Source of the DNA: JABWBD01 sp040768665
Lineage (GTDB): Bacteria > Planctomycetota > Planctomycetia > Pirellulales > Thermoguttaceae
Direction of reading: 5' to 3'
DNA: 64,000 nucleotides
Assembly (NCBI GenBank): GCA_040768665.1
Contig: JAXGMN010000007.1
Location: 62,001-126,000 of the forward strand
Notes under the pieces: generated by a model
Database searches by the model: none
Seen by the model: the letters and a program-made list of their open reading frames with translations, nothing else
What the model was told of the DNA's origin: nothing
Translations under genes and position numbers: made by a program
Part shown: positions 34,191 through 46,400 of the stretch, piece by piece
Position numbering within the stretch: position 1 is the stretch's first letter
How the letters are laid out: every line of letters begins with the position of its first letter

Positions 34191-35366
34191 TTATCCGAGA
34201 ATCCGCTTCCAGCGATCCATGTTCCACTGGGCCTTTTCGGCAGGACTCATCTTGCTGAAGTCGGGTTCTTCGACGAACCCGTTCCGCGAGTGGGCGGCTG
34301 CCGGGGCCGCCGCGAGCCGCGGTTTGACCGCCTGGCCGCCGCCATAACTGGTGATCGTTGCGGTCAGTTGCAGATCCTCCTCCAGCGAACGATAGGGCTC
34401 AAGGCCGAGCTTGCGGACATCGCCGTGGTAGGCGCGAACGGCCTCTTCGGGGCCGATCTCGTCGTCGGCCACGGCGCGGAGATAGCGAACGAACGTGAGC
34501 TGGTCCTCGGCGCTGTTGATCTTCCGACCATAAAGCGCCACGCGTGCTCCGTATTTCTTGGACTCCCAGAGCATGTGGAAGGCGTCGTACGTTGTTCCCG
34601 ACGAGCCGCCCAGGACGCCGACGACCAGCGAGGAATCGTAGCCGGCCAGGGCTTCCATCGCAGCGGGCCCAAAGTAGGGAATCTTCAGGAACAGCGGCCG
34701 GCCTGACCGGGTCACCCCGGCCAACGCCCGCACGATATGGTCGTTGACAAATCGGCCGACGTCGTTCGGCAGGTGCTCGCCGGGAGCGTTGGGGGCAAAA
34801 ACTTCGAGGAAGTGGCGAAAACCCTTGCTCTCCGCCTCCAGTCGGAACGTCCGGTAAGCGTCCAGGGTTTCTCGGTCGCGTTCGGTGTCGTTGTTGAACG
34901 TGCACGAGTAGAGGCCAAGGTCCGCTCCGAGTCGCCGCTCGTCCGGAGCACACTCGGCCTTGCCACACATAATGTGGTCGAGCGTGGCGGTGCGAAACGG
35001 CCGCGACGCCTGGCTGGCGTAACGGCCCGTTCCCGAAGCGAGCCAGATGTCGGTGGTATCGTTGGCGCGGACCGCCGGGGTGACATGGCTTGTATCGAAC
35101 AGCCGCTCCTGGATCGTCAGCAGTTCGTTGGAACTGGCGCTCATCAACATGATGTCGACCAGCCCCTGGTGGACGATATCCCGCATCAACTGCCGATATT
35201 CTGCCAAGTTACGGAAGCGGGCCTCTTGGGCATAGTGCTCGGGACTCCGTCCCGGGGCCGCCAGGCCGAATGCCATATCGGCATCCTTGGCGTCGGCAAG
35301 GATGAAGTCGCGGCAGGATGAGTCTGCCAGGATGCGTGCAAGCTTCAAGTCCAAAGACTTCTGCAT
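34191..35366 (-). CDS. Putative TIM-barrel aldolase-like protein
   Basis: This 391-residue soluble protein begins MQKSLDLKLARILADSSCRD. Features that suggest a class I aldolase or DeoC/LacD-like barrel are FILADAKDADMAFG near the N-terminus, LFLKIPYFGPAAMEALAGYD and a later GVLGGSSGTTYDAFHMLWES, where Lys and Gly-Gly-Ser-Gly-Thr positions resemble Schiff-base and phosphate sites. The assignment is by pattern only. The ATG at 35366 was chosen over an upstream in-frame ATG because the sequence before it is not conserved-looking. The gene converges with gspF and is followed (upstream on the strand) by an enolase-superfamily gene, which fits a sugar or sugar-acid catabolic context. Confidence 0.6.
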   Translation of the reverse strand: MQKSLDLKLARILADSSCRDFILADAKDADMAFGLAAPGRSPEHYAQEARFRNLAEYRQLMRDIVHQGLVDIMLMSASSNELLTIQERLFDTSHVTPAVRANDTTDIWLASGTGRYASQASRPFRTATLDHIMCGKAECAPDERRLGADLGLYSCTFNNDTERDRETLDAYRTFRLEAESKGFRHFLEVFAPNAPGEHLPNDVGRFVNDHIVRALAGVTRSGRPLFLKIPYFGPAAMEALAGYDSSLVVGVLGGSSGTTYDAFHMLWESKKYGARVALYGRKINSAEDQLTFVRYLRAVADDEIGPEEAVRAYHGDVRKLGLEPYRSLEEDLQLTATITSYGGGQAVKPRLAAAPAAAHSRNGFVEEPDFSKMSPAEKAQWNMDRWKRILG

Positions 35367-35464
35367 GGCTGCCGTTCTCCGAAGTTCCGGCTGTCCGAAG
35401 TAGTTGCGCAATTCCCCCAAGCTCCCAAATATAGTCCATAGACCAGTCATCCGCCAGGGCGCCG

Positions 35465-35691
35465 GTAGGTCCCGCTTGCCGAGCGGGACCTGGAAGTGTG
35501 GGATGAATTCCGCAATCACGGGCGGCTTGGGTCGGGCCCAGCTTCAAGATCTTACGACGCCCGATTTTCAGCGAACGGCGACTCGGTAGCCTCCGCTCGG
35601 CAAGCAGCACCGCGGAAAGGCGAGACAGACTCCCCAGCCAGCGGCGGCCGGGCCCGCACTTCCAGGTCCCGCTCGGCAAAGCGGGACCTAC
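35465..35691. repeat. Inverted repeat element with hairpin ends
   Basis: Arms at 35465-35498 and 35657-35691 are inverted copies. Each arm is itself a palindrome: AGGTCCCGCT-TGCCG-AGCGGGACCT on the left and AGGTCCCGCT-CGGCAA-AGCGGGACCT on the right, and each is joined to GGAAGTG on its inner side. A half copy (GGTCCCGCTTGCCGAGCGG) also occurs near 21728. The right arm overlaps the restored stop of the enolase-superfamily gene. Confidence 0.8.
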
Positions 35692-35790
35692 TGGGGCTGC
35701 TTGATCACTGCCAACCTAGCTTCGTCGATTTCGACGCCGAGGCCCGGGCCGCTCGGGAGGTAGGCCAGATCGCCTTCGATTGTGAGGGCC
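35688..35790 (-). pseudogene. Out-of-frame C-terminal end of the enolase-superfamily gene
   Basis: In the frame one base off, the sequence reads KALTIEGDLAYLPSGPGLGV then EIDEARLAVIKQPQ. GPGLGVEID is the usual C-terminal signature of mandelate racemase-like enzymes. The shift lies at the run of four T at 35791-35794 (A-run on the coding strand); one more base there would join the two frames as SVLKKALTIEGDL. Confidence 0.75.
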
Positions 35791-36796
35791 TTTTCAAAAC
35801 ACTGGCAGTGAGGAACTGGGGGCCGTTCAGTGCGGCGGGCCGTTTCAGGCCGTAGCTGCCGTAGAGAATCAGCGAGGCAGCCAGCGAGAGGTCGGGGTCG
35901 GTCAGCCCGCTGCCCAGCCAGAAGAGTCCTGCCTCGAGCACCGTCTCGATCTGCCGGCGCGCCGGCAGCAGTCCGCCACACCGCGATACCTTGAGCGTCA
36001 TGCCATCGACCATGCCCAAGTCGATGAATTCCCTCGCTTCGGTGGGCGAGATGACTCCCTCGTCCATTGTAATCGGCAGGGCCTTCTGCTTCTTGAGTGC
36101 TTGATACCCGCAAATACGGTTCGGTCGCAACGGGGCTTCCAACACGTCGACACCGGCATCAGCCAGTTTCGGGGCCGCCTCCAGGGCGGATGCGAGATCG
36201 TAGCCGCAATTCGCGTCGGCCCAAAGAAAGCCGCTCGGTGCCAGGGTGCGGACCCTGCGTGCCAGTTCGACGTCGAACTTCGGATCGGGGGCGATCTTGA
36301 GATTGAAATTGTGGTAGCCGCGGCGGAGCCCGGCATCGACTTCCGCCTCTGCCTCGTCCAGCGAGCGAACATTCACGGTCCAACTCAGCCGGACGGGATC
36401 GCCCGCGGGCCGGCCCCACAGTTCCGCGATCGACTTTCGGGTAATCCTGCCGGCCAGGTCGTGCAAGGCGATATCGAGGCCGGCCCGTGTGATGGGCATT
36501 CCCGTGGTAAACCCGGGAGCAAGGGCACGATCGAGTCGCTCATGGGCCCCTTCGATGTCCAACGGGTCGTGGCCGACGAGCGCGGGGCCGAAATAGTGCT
36601 TCAGGGCCGCGATGGCAGTCTCCGGCGCTTCGTAGCTCCACTTTGGCACGGGCAGGCTCTGCCCCCAGCCGATGGTGCCGTCGTCGGCCGTCACGCGAAC
36701 GAAGACGACGCGGTGGCCGGCCGAGCCGGCAAGGAATTTGAAGTAGCCCGACCACGGATAACTGGCGGCAAATGCATCAACAGCATGGATTTTCAT
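35705..36796 (-). CDS. Mandelate racemase / muconate lactonizing enzyme family protein (frameshifted)
   Basis: This enolase-superfamily enzyme has 335 native residues before a frameshift. The N-terminal capping domain (MKIHAVDAFAASYPWSGYF) is followed by the barrel with K167 (NLKIAP), metal ligands D194 (WADANCGY), E220 (DVLEAPL) and D245 (ITMDEG), and K269 (DGMTLKVSRCGG). These residues abstract a proton next to a carboxylate and bind Mg2+. The substrate is probably a sugar acid, but this is inference. The ATG at 36796 is the start of conserved sequence. The last codons of the present frame (RPSQSKAIWPT) are spurious; the true end lies in the adjacent frame (35688-35790). Confidence 0.85.
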   Translation of the reverse strand: MKIHAVDAFAASYPWSGYFKFLAGSAGHRVVFVRVTADDGTIGWGQSLPVPKWSYEAPETAIAALKHYFGPALVGHDPLDIEGAHERLDRALAPGFTTGMPITRAGLDIALHDLAGRITRKSIAELWGRPAGDPVRLSWTVNVRSLDEAEAEVDAGLRRGYHNFNLKIAPDPKFDVELARRVRTLAPSGFLWADANCGYDLASALEAAPKLADAGVDVLEAPLRPNRICGYQALKKQKALPITMDEGVISPTEAREFIDLGMVDGMTLKVSRCGGLLPARRQIETVLEAGLFWLGSGLTDPDLSLAASLILYGSYGLKRPAALNGPQFLTASVLKRPSQSKAIWPTSRAARASASKSTKLGWQ

Positions 36797-37496
36797 GATC
36801 GATTCTACCCTGGCGATCAACGGTCGAGGGGGGACTTTTGCGGAGGGGATTATCGGTTTCCGGAGCAGCAGCGCCAAGCGCGCGTCCGGGACCGGATCGC
36901 GTTCGGCCGCCCGGGGATTAGCTTGCCCGTCCGACGATCGCAAGCGCCTCGAGTAGGCGAATCATATTGCATTAATTAACGGTTTACACATTATTACTTA
37001 CCCCACCCTAGGCTTATTTCTATAGGCTCCTCTCTTTGGCGTGACCGAGCGGGCAAACAGCGGTGTCCGTCGTTTCGCAGGTCTTGGTCTTGGGTGAGGA
37101 AGGTCTCTTCCGTTGCCGGGTGCTCCTCACTCAAGTGGTTATACACCATGCAGATCTGCCGCTTTTCACCCCAAGGCGGTGGGGTCAGGGCTTTGTCGAC
37201 ACTCGCGAAAACCTTTCTAAGTATTTCAGCGGGAACTTGCGACGGCTGTTGGGCGTCACAAGAGTTACGAACCCCGAAATCGGTGAGTTAGGAAAAAAAG
37301 AAAGAATTTGACACTTACACACAATTCGGCTTTGCTAAACAGAGCCTCTTCTCCTTCACGGTTAAGAAGCCCCCCCAAGCCGGCTGACGGGAACAACCGG
37401 TCCGTTTGAGCGAAAAACGCCGAGGACCGTTTTCAGCATTCTCCACGAGCAACCTGCTTTCGGGCTCCGCTAGTTCAGTTCTGAGGAAACCAACCG
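36797..37496. other. Long intergenic region before the giant gene
   Basis: This 700-base region lies between divergent genes. It has an AT-rich island (36960-37020) that could hold promoters for the enolase-superfamily gene. It also has a candidate sigma-70 promoter near 37308 for the giant gene. No small gene or known RNA was recognised. Confidence 0.45.
37308..37337 (+). promoter_or_regulatory. Candidate promoter of the giant surface-protein gene
   Basis: TTGACA at 37308-37313 is followed after 17-18 bases by TTTGCT/TTGCTA. It lies 160 bases before the start codon, after an A-rich tract. The -10 box is poor. A TTGACACAT also occurs about 100 bases before the next LEPR-XLL gene (54112). Confidence 0.3.
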
Positions 37497-40400
37497 ATGT
37501 CGCTCATTCGCTTGCCGAATCTCCATGCTCTCACTTCCAAGTTCGGGAGTTTTCGCCGCAGGAAGCGTCAGCCAAACCGCACGGAGCGTCCGATGAAGTA
37601 CCGTTCGCTCCAGATTGATCCGCTGGAACAGCGGCAGTTGCTCAGCCTCGCCCCCGGCGACGTGAGGGACATCCTCATCAACGAGACCTATAGTTCGTCG
37701 CAGCAGACGATCTCGGGTCAATCCCTGGCGGTCGACAACGACGGCGACTTCGTGGCCGTCTGGAGTCGCGTCGATACGGTCCCCACCGCGAGCGGCGGGA
37801 CCACCCAGGACTCGAACATCTACGCCCGCTACTTCACCAACGAAGTCCAACGGATCACACTGCCCAGCGACGTCCTGAACAACAGTATTGCAGCCAACGG
37901 GAGAGTTACGCTCCGCTACGGCGGCGACAAGGCGATCCAGAAGGTCACATTTTCCAGCGGCTACGAGCCGTCGACGTCGCGCGGCGGCCAGGAGTTGATC
38001 CACCGCACGTTCGAGCTGTCGTTCGGCGGCGTGGCGGGCAGCTTCGTCTACAACGAATCGCTTGGCGCGGAGCAGAATGCGGCCAATCTCGAGCAATTCT
38101 TACGAGGTCTCGGCCCGGGCGCCGATGCCATGAACAATGCCGTGGTGCGGCCGGTGAGCCCGCACGAGTACCTCGTCGAGTTCGACGCCGTCGAGCAGAA
38201 CGTGCAGAACGGCACGCCTCAGCCGCTAATCCAGTGGGTGGGAATGGTGCCGAATGCGCTGACCGACCGCGGGTTCTTGCCGGCGGTTACCGCCGAATCG
38301 GTGCGAGAGCCGGTGTTGCTGCGCGACATTCCGGTCGTGCCGAACAATCCCGCGTTGACCGCGCTGAACATCCAGCAGGCGTATTCGCTGACATCGTTCA
38401 CGGTTCCCATGGGGCCGATCAACTTCCCGCGGCCCGCGGCGTCGGGTTCGGTCGGCGGCGGCCCCTACTTCGGGCCGATTTTCGGCAGCACGGCGGTAGC
38501 GCAGGTCGAGGTGAAGGCGTTGAGCGGGACGGAGTTCGACGTCACTTTCGCGGGAACCTCCGGGATGAAGGACCACCCGGAAATGCAGATCGAATCGGTC
38601 GTCGACGAATTCGGCAATCCGCTCGTGATCCCGTCGGGGAGCGTTCAGACGCTCAAAGAGCCAAGCCCCGAGTTCCGCGTCAACCCGCCGGAGCAGGACG
38701 ACCCCGACACGATCCTCCCCGACTACCTCGACCAGACGAATGCCGCCGTGGCGATGGACGCCGATGGCGATTTCGTGATTACGTGGGAGAGCGAGGTCTC
38801 GGATCTTGCGGTGCCGGGGAGCGTCAGTGATATTTTTGCGAGGCGGTTCTCACCGGTCGGCAACGAGGAAACGCCGGAATTCGTACCGTCGGTAAGGGCA
38901 CTGGGCGATGCGTTCCGGGTGAACACCAATACGACGGGTCCGCAGTTCTCGCCGACGATCGGGATGGACGACCACGGGAACTTCGTGATCGCCTGGTCCA
39001 GCGGCGGACAGGATTTCAGCTTTTTCAACGGAATCAACGCGCAGCGGTTCGACCGGTTCGGCACACCGCAGGGCCTGGAATTCCTGGTCAGCAATTTCAA
39101 CACCCAGGAGCACGTCGACCCCTACGTCGGGATGAGCAGCGACGGCTACTTCGTGGTCACCTGGACGGAGACCTGGCCGGGATTTTCACCGGCAAACGCC
39201 AAAGCGTTCGCTCCCGATGGGAGCGTGGTCCTGTCACAATTCGGGCTGGGAGCCGCCGCCAACCAGACGACCGTGGCGTTCGACTCCAACAGCCCCAACA
39301 ACGATTTCATCGTCGTTTACCACGACGTCACGGCGGGTGCGGCCGATCTGGATGCCACGGGCATTCGCTCCGACGGCGTGCGGGCGCGGCTGTACCGTCT
39401 GCTGGACAACGAGGGCAACCCCAGCGGCGCCGTACTGCGCGACACGTTCCGCGTCAACAGCGCAAGCTTCGACCCGGACAGCACCACCTGGTGGCCGCTT
39501 TCGCAGTCCGGCCCGCAGGCGATGATCGACGCAGACGGCGACCTCGTGGTCACGTACGCGGGGTACGGTCCCGACGTGGCACAGGTCGATGTCGACGAAT
39601 CGATGGAGAATGCTCTCGTCAACGCGGCCAATACGGGGGCCACGGAGGAAGAGCTCGCTCGGCTTTACGCGCAGCTCGAAGCCACGCAGGGGTGGATCCG
39701 CGGCGCCGCCAGCGACATCATGTACACGCGGTTGGACGCGCGCAACGGCGACCCGCTCAGCATCCTCGACAGCGACAGCGTGCTCAACAACAGCCGCGAC
39801 GGCCACAACTCACGCTACTATCTCTCGGTCGATTCGGTCACCACCGGCGGGAGTTTCGTCCTTCGGCTGCGCCATCCCAATGGACTTAGCGCACCGGGCT
39901 TCGAGGACACGGCTGCCATCACCTGGGTCGTTCAGAACAACGTGGTCCGGCCGGATCTTACCGCTCAGAACATCGACAACGCCCTGGAAGCGCTCAATCG
40001 CTCGTTCGTCGCCTGGCCGGAAACGCAGTTCGACGGTCCCGTCAACGTCCGGTTGGTCAGCGCGGCAGAGGTCAGCAACCGTATGGGAACCCCGTGGGAA
40101 ATTCCCGGGATCGACCCGACCGACTACGTCTTCGAGATCAGCTTCCAAGGGGCGGTCCACGACGTCGACATGACGTTGAACGTCCAGACGAACTCGCTGA
40201 CCATGACCGGAGGCAACGCTCCCGCTCCGATCCTCCGGCACTTCATGTTCGGCGATCCGGGCGAGGTCCAGTCGCAGGCATCGTCCGGGATGGAGCCTGA
40301 CGGCGACTTCGTGACGGCGTGGACGCACTTCGAGCAATACACCAACGGCGGTTTCTCGAACACGAATTTGTACTATCGGCGATTCAACGAGACTCGCGAC

Positions 40401-43400
40401 ACGGCCGGTCCCCTGATGACCGAATTGCGGGAGATCGACGGTACGGACGTATCGCCCGACGTGCCGCTGAACATCGCGCTTAGCCAGTTCGTGCTGGTCT
40501 TCGACGAGAACCTCTGGACTTCGACGTCCAACAACTTCCAGACCGGCAACGACAGCGTGCTCAACCCCGAAAACTGGGTTCTGTCTCGCAACGGCGTGGA
40601 GGTGCCGGGTGCGGTGGTCGACGTCCAGTTCGGAGTGAGCATGTCGGCCGATCTGGGATTGCCCGGGGCGCGGCCGTCGAACAAGTGGGAAGCGGTGATC
40701 ACCGTCGACGATGACGCGGCCGCGGCGGGAATCCAGTCGCTGAGCAACGGTTTTTACACAATCACGGCGCGTGCCCCCATCGCCAACGATCCGGCCACGC
40801 CGGTCAACGAGGGCCAGTCCGGCATCCGCGACGCGGTGGGCAATCCTCTGGCGCTGCGCGGCTTCCGGCCCGGCGGGGCCGACATGTCGCTCTCGTTCTC
40901 CGTCGACACGTCCGGCAGCGGGGGCGACCCGCCCATCGATCCGCCGGGAGGAGGCGGCGATCCGATCAACGGCCGCACGAACGGCGAGACCCCCGGCGCG
41001 GTGGCAGTCGACGCGGACGGCGACCACGTGGTGGTCCTGACGGCGGAGGACCCGGTTTCTGGCAAGGACCGGGTGTATATGCGTCTGTTCAAGGCCGACG
41101 GCTCCGGGGCATCGACGCTGGTGCCGGTCACGTCGGCCGTCGAATTCGTCGCGGATGAACAACGGTTCGCGAGCGTGGCGGTCGACAAGGATGGCGATTT
41201 CATCGTCACCTGGACGAACTACCGGGGCGGCGACGCCGACATTTACGCTCGCCGCTTCACTGCGGCCGGCAACCCGCTCGGCAGCGCGTTCCGAGTAAAC
41301 ACTCTGGGAGTGGGCGGCTCCGCGTCGCCGACGACGCAGAAGTGGTCGCACGTAGCGATGGACGCCGACGGCGATTTCGTGATCGCCTGGTCGCACCAGG
41401 AGGCGGGCCAACTCGGGCAGCCATCGCCGGGCTACAACGTCTACGCACGGACGTATTCGTTCAACACGACGGACGAGGAGGCGCTGCGTCCGCGGCCGGA
41501 CAGCAACCGCGAGTTTCTCGTCAACCAGGCGACCGACCTCGACCAGTTGGCCGGCGGAGTGGCCATGGACGCCCAGGGCCGCTTCGTGGTGACCTACACG
41601 ACGAACGTCGGCGGCAACACCGACGTGCTGGCGCGATTGTTCGACGTCACCACGCCGCTGACGGCCGAATTCCGCGTCAACGCGACGATTGCCGGCGACC
41701 AGCGTTATCCGAGCGTGGCGATGAACCTTGGCGGGACCCGCTTCGTGGTCACATGGTCGAGCACGTCGCATCCGGACCAGAACGGCGACGGCCAACCGGA
41801 CGACGTCGACTACGGCGTTTACGCACGGACCTACAGCTTCAACGGGACCGCGGCGACGCCCACCAGCGGCGAACTGCACGTGAACACCACGACGGAGTGG
41901 AACCAGATGTTCTCCGACGTGGCCATGGACCACCGCGGCGACTTCACTGTGACCTGGAGCGGGCGCGGGAGCCAGGCGGGCCAGGAGGACGAATCGCAGT
42001 TCGGCGTCTTCTTCCAGCGCTACGTCTTCAACGCCTCGGGAGTGCCCGTGCCGGCTACCCCGGATGGTCAAGTGCACGAGGTCCGTGTCAATCGCGACAC
42101 GGACGGAAACCAGTCGCTCTCGTCGATCGGCAGCGACGGCGAAGGGAACCTGGTAATCGTGTGGACGGGCGAAGGAGCGTTGCCGGCCACCACGGCGGTC
42201 TACAAGTTCACCGGTCTGAACAGTGTGCCGGTGCTGGACGATGACGGCCCGATCGTCACCGACCTGCAAACGGTCGGCGGAGTGCGGGTGCTCGATGGGG
42301 ACGTTTTCGAACAGCCGCCAGTCGGTCCGACGAAGATCGTCGTCCTTTTTGGCGAACAGCTTTCTACCAGCGGCGACAAGACGGGACCCGATAGCGTTCT
42401 GAACCCGGCGAACTGGGCGCTGGAGCATGACGGCGTCGAAATCGTGGGCGGCATTGCCGACGTCGAATTCCGCTTGAACTCGGCCACCCGCAAGTATGAG
42501 GCGGTCCTGACGCTCGATGGCAACGGATTCGCGTCCGGCACGGCCGCCCTGCAGAACGGCACGTACGCGATCACGGTGCGCGACGCGGTCACCGACGGGC
42601 TCAACCGTCTGGACGGCGACTTCGACGGCTTGCCCGGTACCACGGGCGGCGTCGGATACCGCCATACCTTTATCGTGCAAGGCAGCGCGGTCCAAACGGA
42701 CAACCCGGTCTCGCCGGTGACCAACGGCCGCACCCAGGCGGGTCTTCCCGGCGCCGTCGACGTGGACGGCGACGGCGATCACGTCGTGGCGTGGACGGGG
42801 GTCGACAGCCTGACGGGATTGGACCGCGTCTTCGTGCGGCTCTTCCAGCCCGACGGCACCCCGTTTTCGCTCAACGGCAATCCGATCCCCGTGACGACCG
42901 GGGCCGAATTCCAGTTGGACAATCAGCGAAACGGAAGCGTGGCGGTCGACGCGGACGGCGATTTCGTGGTGACCTGGACCAACTACCGCGGCACCGACGC
43001 CGACGTCTATGCGCGGCGATTCCGCTCCGACGGCACCGCCCTGGGCCCGGCCTTCCGTGTCAACCACTACACCACGAACACCCAGAACTGGGCGAGCGTG
43101 GACATGGACGTCGACGGCGATTTCGTGGTCACGTGGTCGAGCCTCGGCCAGGAGGACAACAACCAGCTTGGCTCGGGCTACGGGATCTATGCCCGTCGCT
43201 ACGATTCGTTCGGGCAGGCGGCGGGGCCGGAATTCCGCGTGAACGAGAACACGGCGAACGATCAGAAGTTCTCCAGCGTGGCGATGGTGGAAGACGGCAG
43301 TTTTTTGATCGCGTGGACAAGCGCTCACGGCAGCACCGGGGAGGACATCTATGGCCGACGGTTCAACGCGGACGGTTCTCCGGCGACCGGCGAGGTCCGG

Positions 43401-46400
43401 CTGAACGACGTGACGGCCGGCAACCAGACCTTCGCCGACGTCGCGACGAATCTCGACGGCACGCAGTTCGTCGTCACCTGGACGAGCGACGCGGGCGACG
43501 GCAGCGGCAGCGCCGTGTTGGCCCGGCGGTTCGCCGACCTGGACAACATGCCGGCTTCGATCGTGGTCAACACGACGGCGGCCGGCGACCAGATGCTTTC
43601 CTCGGTCGCCATGTCGTACGACGGCAACTACGCGATCACGTGGAGCGGCCGCGGAGACCGACAAGGGCAGGAAGACACGCTAGGCGTGTACGTCCAGCGG
43701 TACGATACCGCCGGAAACCGGGTCGGCGGGGAAACGCGGCTGAACAAGGCGGTTGCGGGCTCGCAGCAGTTCGCCTCGGTCGGCATGGATTCCAAAGGGA
43801 ATTTCACGGCGGTGTGGACCGGCGAAGGAGCGATCCCGGGGAGCACGGCGGTATATCGCTTCGCCAGTGTCGAACTCGGTCTCGTGCAGGACACCATCGG
43901 CCCGATCGTCAGCGATGTTCTCGACGCCGGCCAGAACCGGCTGTTTGATTCCGATACGGTGGCGCCCGGCACGTCGCAGATCACCTTCGTATTCAACGAG
44001 GAGTTGAACGCAGACCTGACCGCTGACGGCGGGCTGCACAGCGTGACGAACCCGGCCAACTGGACGATCCAGCGTAACGGCGCGCTGATTGCGGGCGGGA
44101 TTCAAAGCGTGGCGCTGGCGAAGAACCCGCTCACGCGGAAATGGGAGGCCACGCTCACCCTGGACGGGAATGGATCGGCCAGCGGAACGCCCGGGCTGAC
44201 CGCCGGCGACTACGTGGTGACGCTCCGCGACCAAGTGTGGGACGCCGCGGGCCTGTGGGATCCGGGGGCGAGGTTCTGGATCCAGGACGGCAACGCCCTG
44301 GACGGCAACTACGACGCCGTGCCGGGCTCGAACGTGAGCTTCCGCTTCACGGTTTCCGGCAGTTCGACCAGCGGCGCCGAGTTCCGGATCAACGGCGACG
44401 CCAACAGGCAGTTCGTCCAGCAGCTTTCGCAGCCGTACGGGACGAACCTCGGGCAGGAGCAGAGCACTCGCTCGGTGGCCGTGGACGGGGACGGCGAGAC
44501 CGTGGTGGCGTGGACCAGCCTTGCCGCCGACGGCACGACCGACGTCTACTACGCGATGTACCGCCGCGACGGGAGCGTGCTGAAGGCGGAGACGCGAGTC
44601 CACAACCTGGCGGCCGGCAACCAGCGCAGCGCGGCCGTCGCGATCGATGCCGACGGGGATTTCATCATCGTCTGGGAAGGCGAGTCCGGCGACGGCGACT
44701 ACGATGTCTTCGCACGCCGGTTCAACGCCCTGGGCGACCCGGTCGTTTCCGATTCCAACGGCGACGGCGTGGTCGACGCGGGCGACAACAACCTGGAATT
44801 CCGCGTCAACACGGAGACGCTCTTCGACCAGATCACTCCGGCGGTAGCGGTGGACGACTACGGCAATTTCGTCGTGGTCTGGGCCACGAGCACGGGCGAT
44901 TTCAGCATCTTCAACGACATCAAGGGCCAGCGATTCGATCTGCTGGGGCAACGTGCCGGCGTCGAGTTCCTGGTCAATGCGACGAGCCAGTCGGGCGTCG
45001 GCGGCGTCGAGATGAATCCGGCGGTGGCCATGACGGGGCCGACGGGCAATTTCATGGTCGCCTGGGACCGCGCCACGGCCCAACAGAACGGGGTGATCAC
45101 GAGCACCGACCTTTACGCGCGGATGTTCGATGCAACCGGGACGCCGCTTCCCGACATTGTCGGCCAGCCGGAGCCGGAGTTCCTGGTCGACTTTTTTGGC
45201 CGAAATCCCCAGATGGCGGCGGACAGGCAAGGCCAGTACATCATCGTCTACGAGGACTACTTCTTCACTCCGGTGGGCAATATCAGCGACGTCGAATTTG
45301 CTCGGTTCGATCCGACGGCCCTGTTGCCGAGCGCCCCGGTGGCGAGCGGCGTGGTGAACATGAACCAGTTGGCGCTGCCCGGCAACCCCTTCGCCGGACC
45401 TCAGGTGAATCCGTCCGTGGCCTTCGATGCGCATGGCGGATTCGCCGTGGTATGGAACGGCAGCGGCGCGCAGCCCGACCCGCTGGATCCGACCAATCCG
45501 GCGCTGTTCAGCGACCTGGACGACGAGGGAGTGTTCATCCGCTTCTATGCTTCCAACAATACGCCGATGAGCGTCCAGACGCGCGTGAATCGCACGGTCG
45601 GCGGCATCCAGCAGTTTCCCTCGATCGGCATGGAACCCGATGGCGACGCGATCGTGGTCTGGAGCGGACGCGGGGTGGGCGATCCGCATGGGGTGTTCGG
45701 CCGCCGCTACGACGTGCCCGGCGACAGTGCCGGCCCGCGCGCGACGGAGTTGCGCCTCACCGACGGCACGCGCATTACCGACGAGTCGCCCGTGCCGTCC
45801 AACGTTCAGACGCTCGTGGTTACGTTCGACGAGAACCTTTGGACGACCGGCGCCGACAGTGTCGAGAATCCGGCGAACTGGGTTGTTCTCCGCGACGGCG
45901 TGGAGATGACCGGGGCGATCGTCCAGGTGCGATTCGGCTTGAACCGATCGAGTCAACTTGGGCTGCCCGGCGCTGCGGCGACCAACAAGTACGAGGCGGT
46001 GATCACGATCGACGGCAATCCAACGGTCGCCGGGCAGCAGCCGCTGGGCGAGGGGGCATATACGCTCACGGCGCGGGCTCCGGTGGCCGCCACCGCCACG
46101 GTCCCGTACAAGTCGGGAATGCGCGACGCGGCCGGCAATCCGCTCGGATCGAGTCAGTTTGCCCCCACGGGGCGGGACATGTCGTTCTCGTTTTCCCTGT
46201 TCAACGAATTCCGCGTCAATGCGACGGAAACGGTGGGCAGGAGGCAGACCTTCTCGGAGCCGCTCGGCACCGGGCTCGGCCTGGAAGACAGTAATCGTTC
46301 GGTGGCGGTGGACCACGACGGCGACTACGTGGTCGTGTGGACGGCCTACGGCCAGGACGATCCCGGCGATCCGAGCGGCGCCGGCGTTTACTACCGGCTC

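Noticed and set aside
39810..43664. A 1284-codon minus-strand open frame opposite the giant gene
   Set aside because: It has the same composition artefact as the larger one. The plus-strand product has clear repeats, the export motif and a protease domain.
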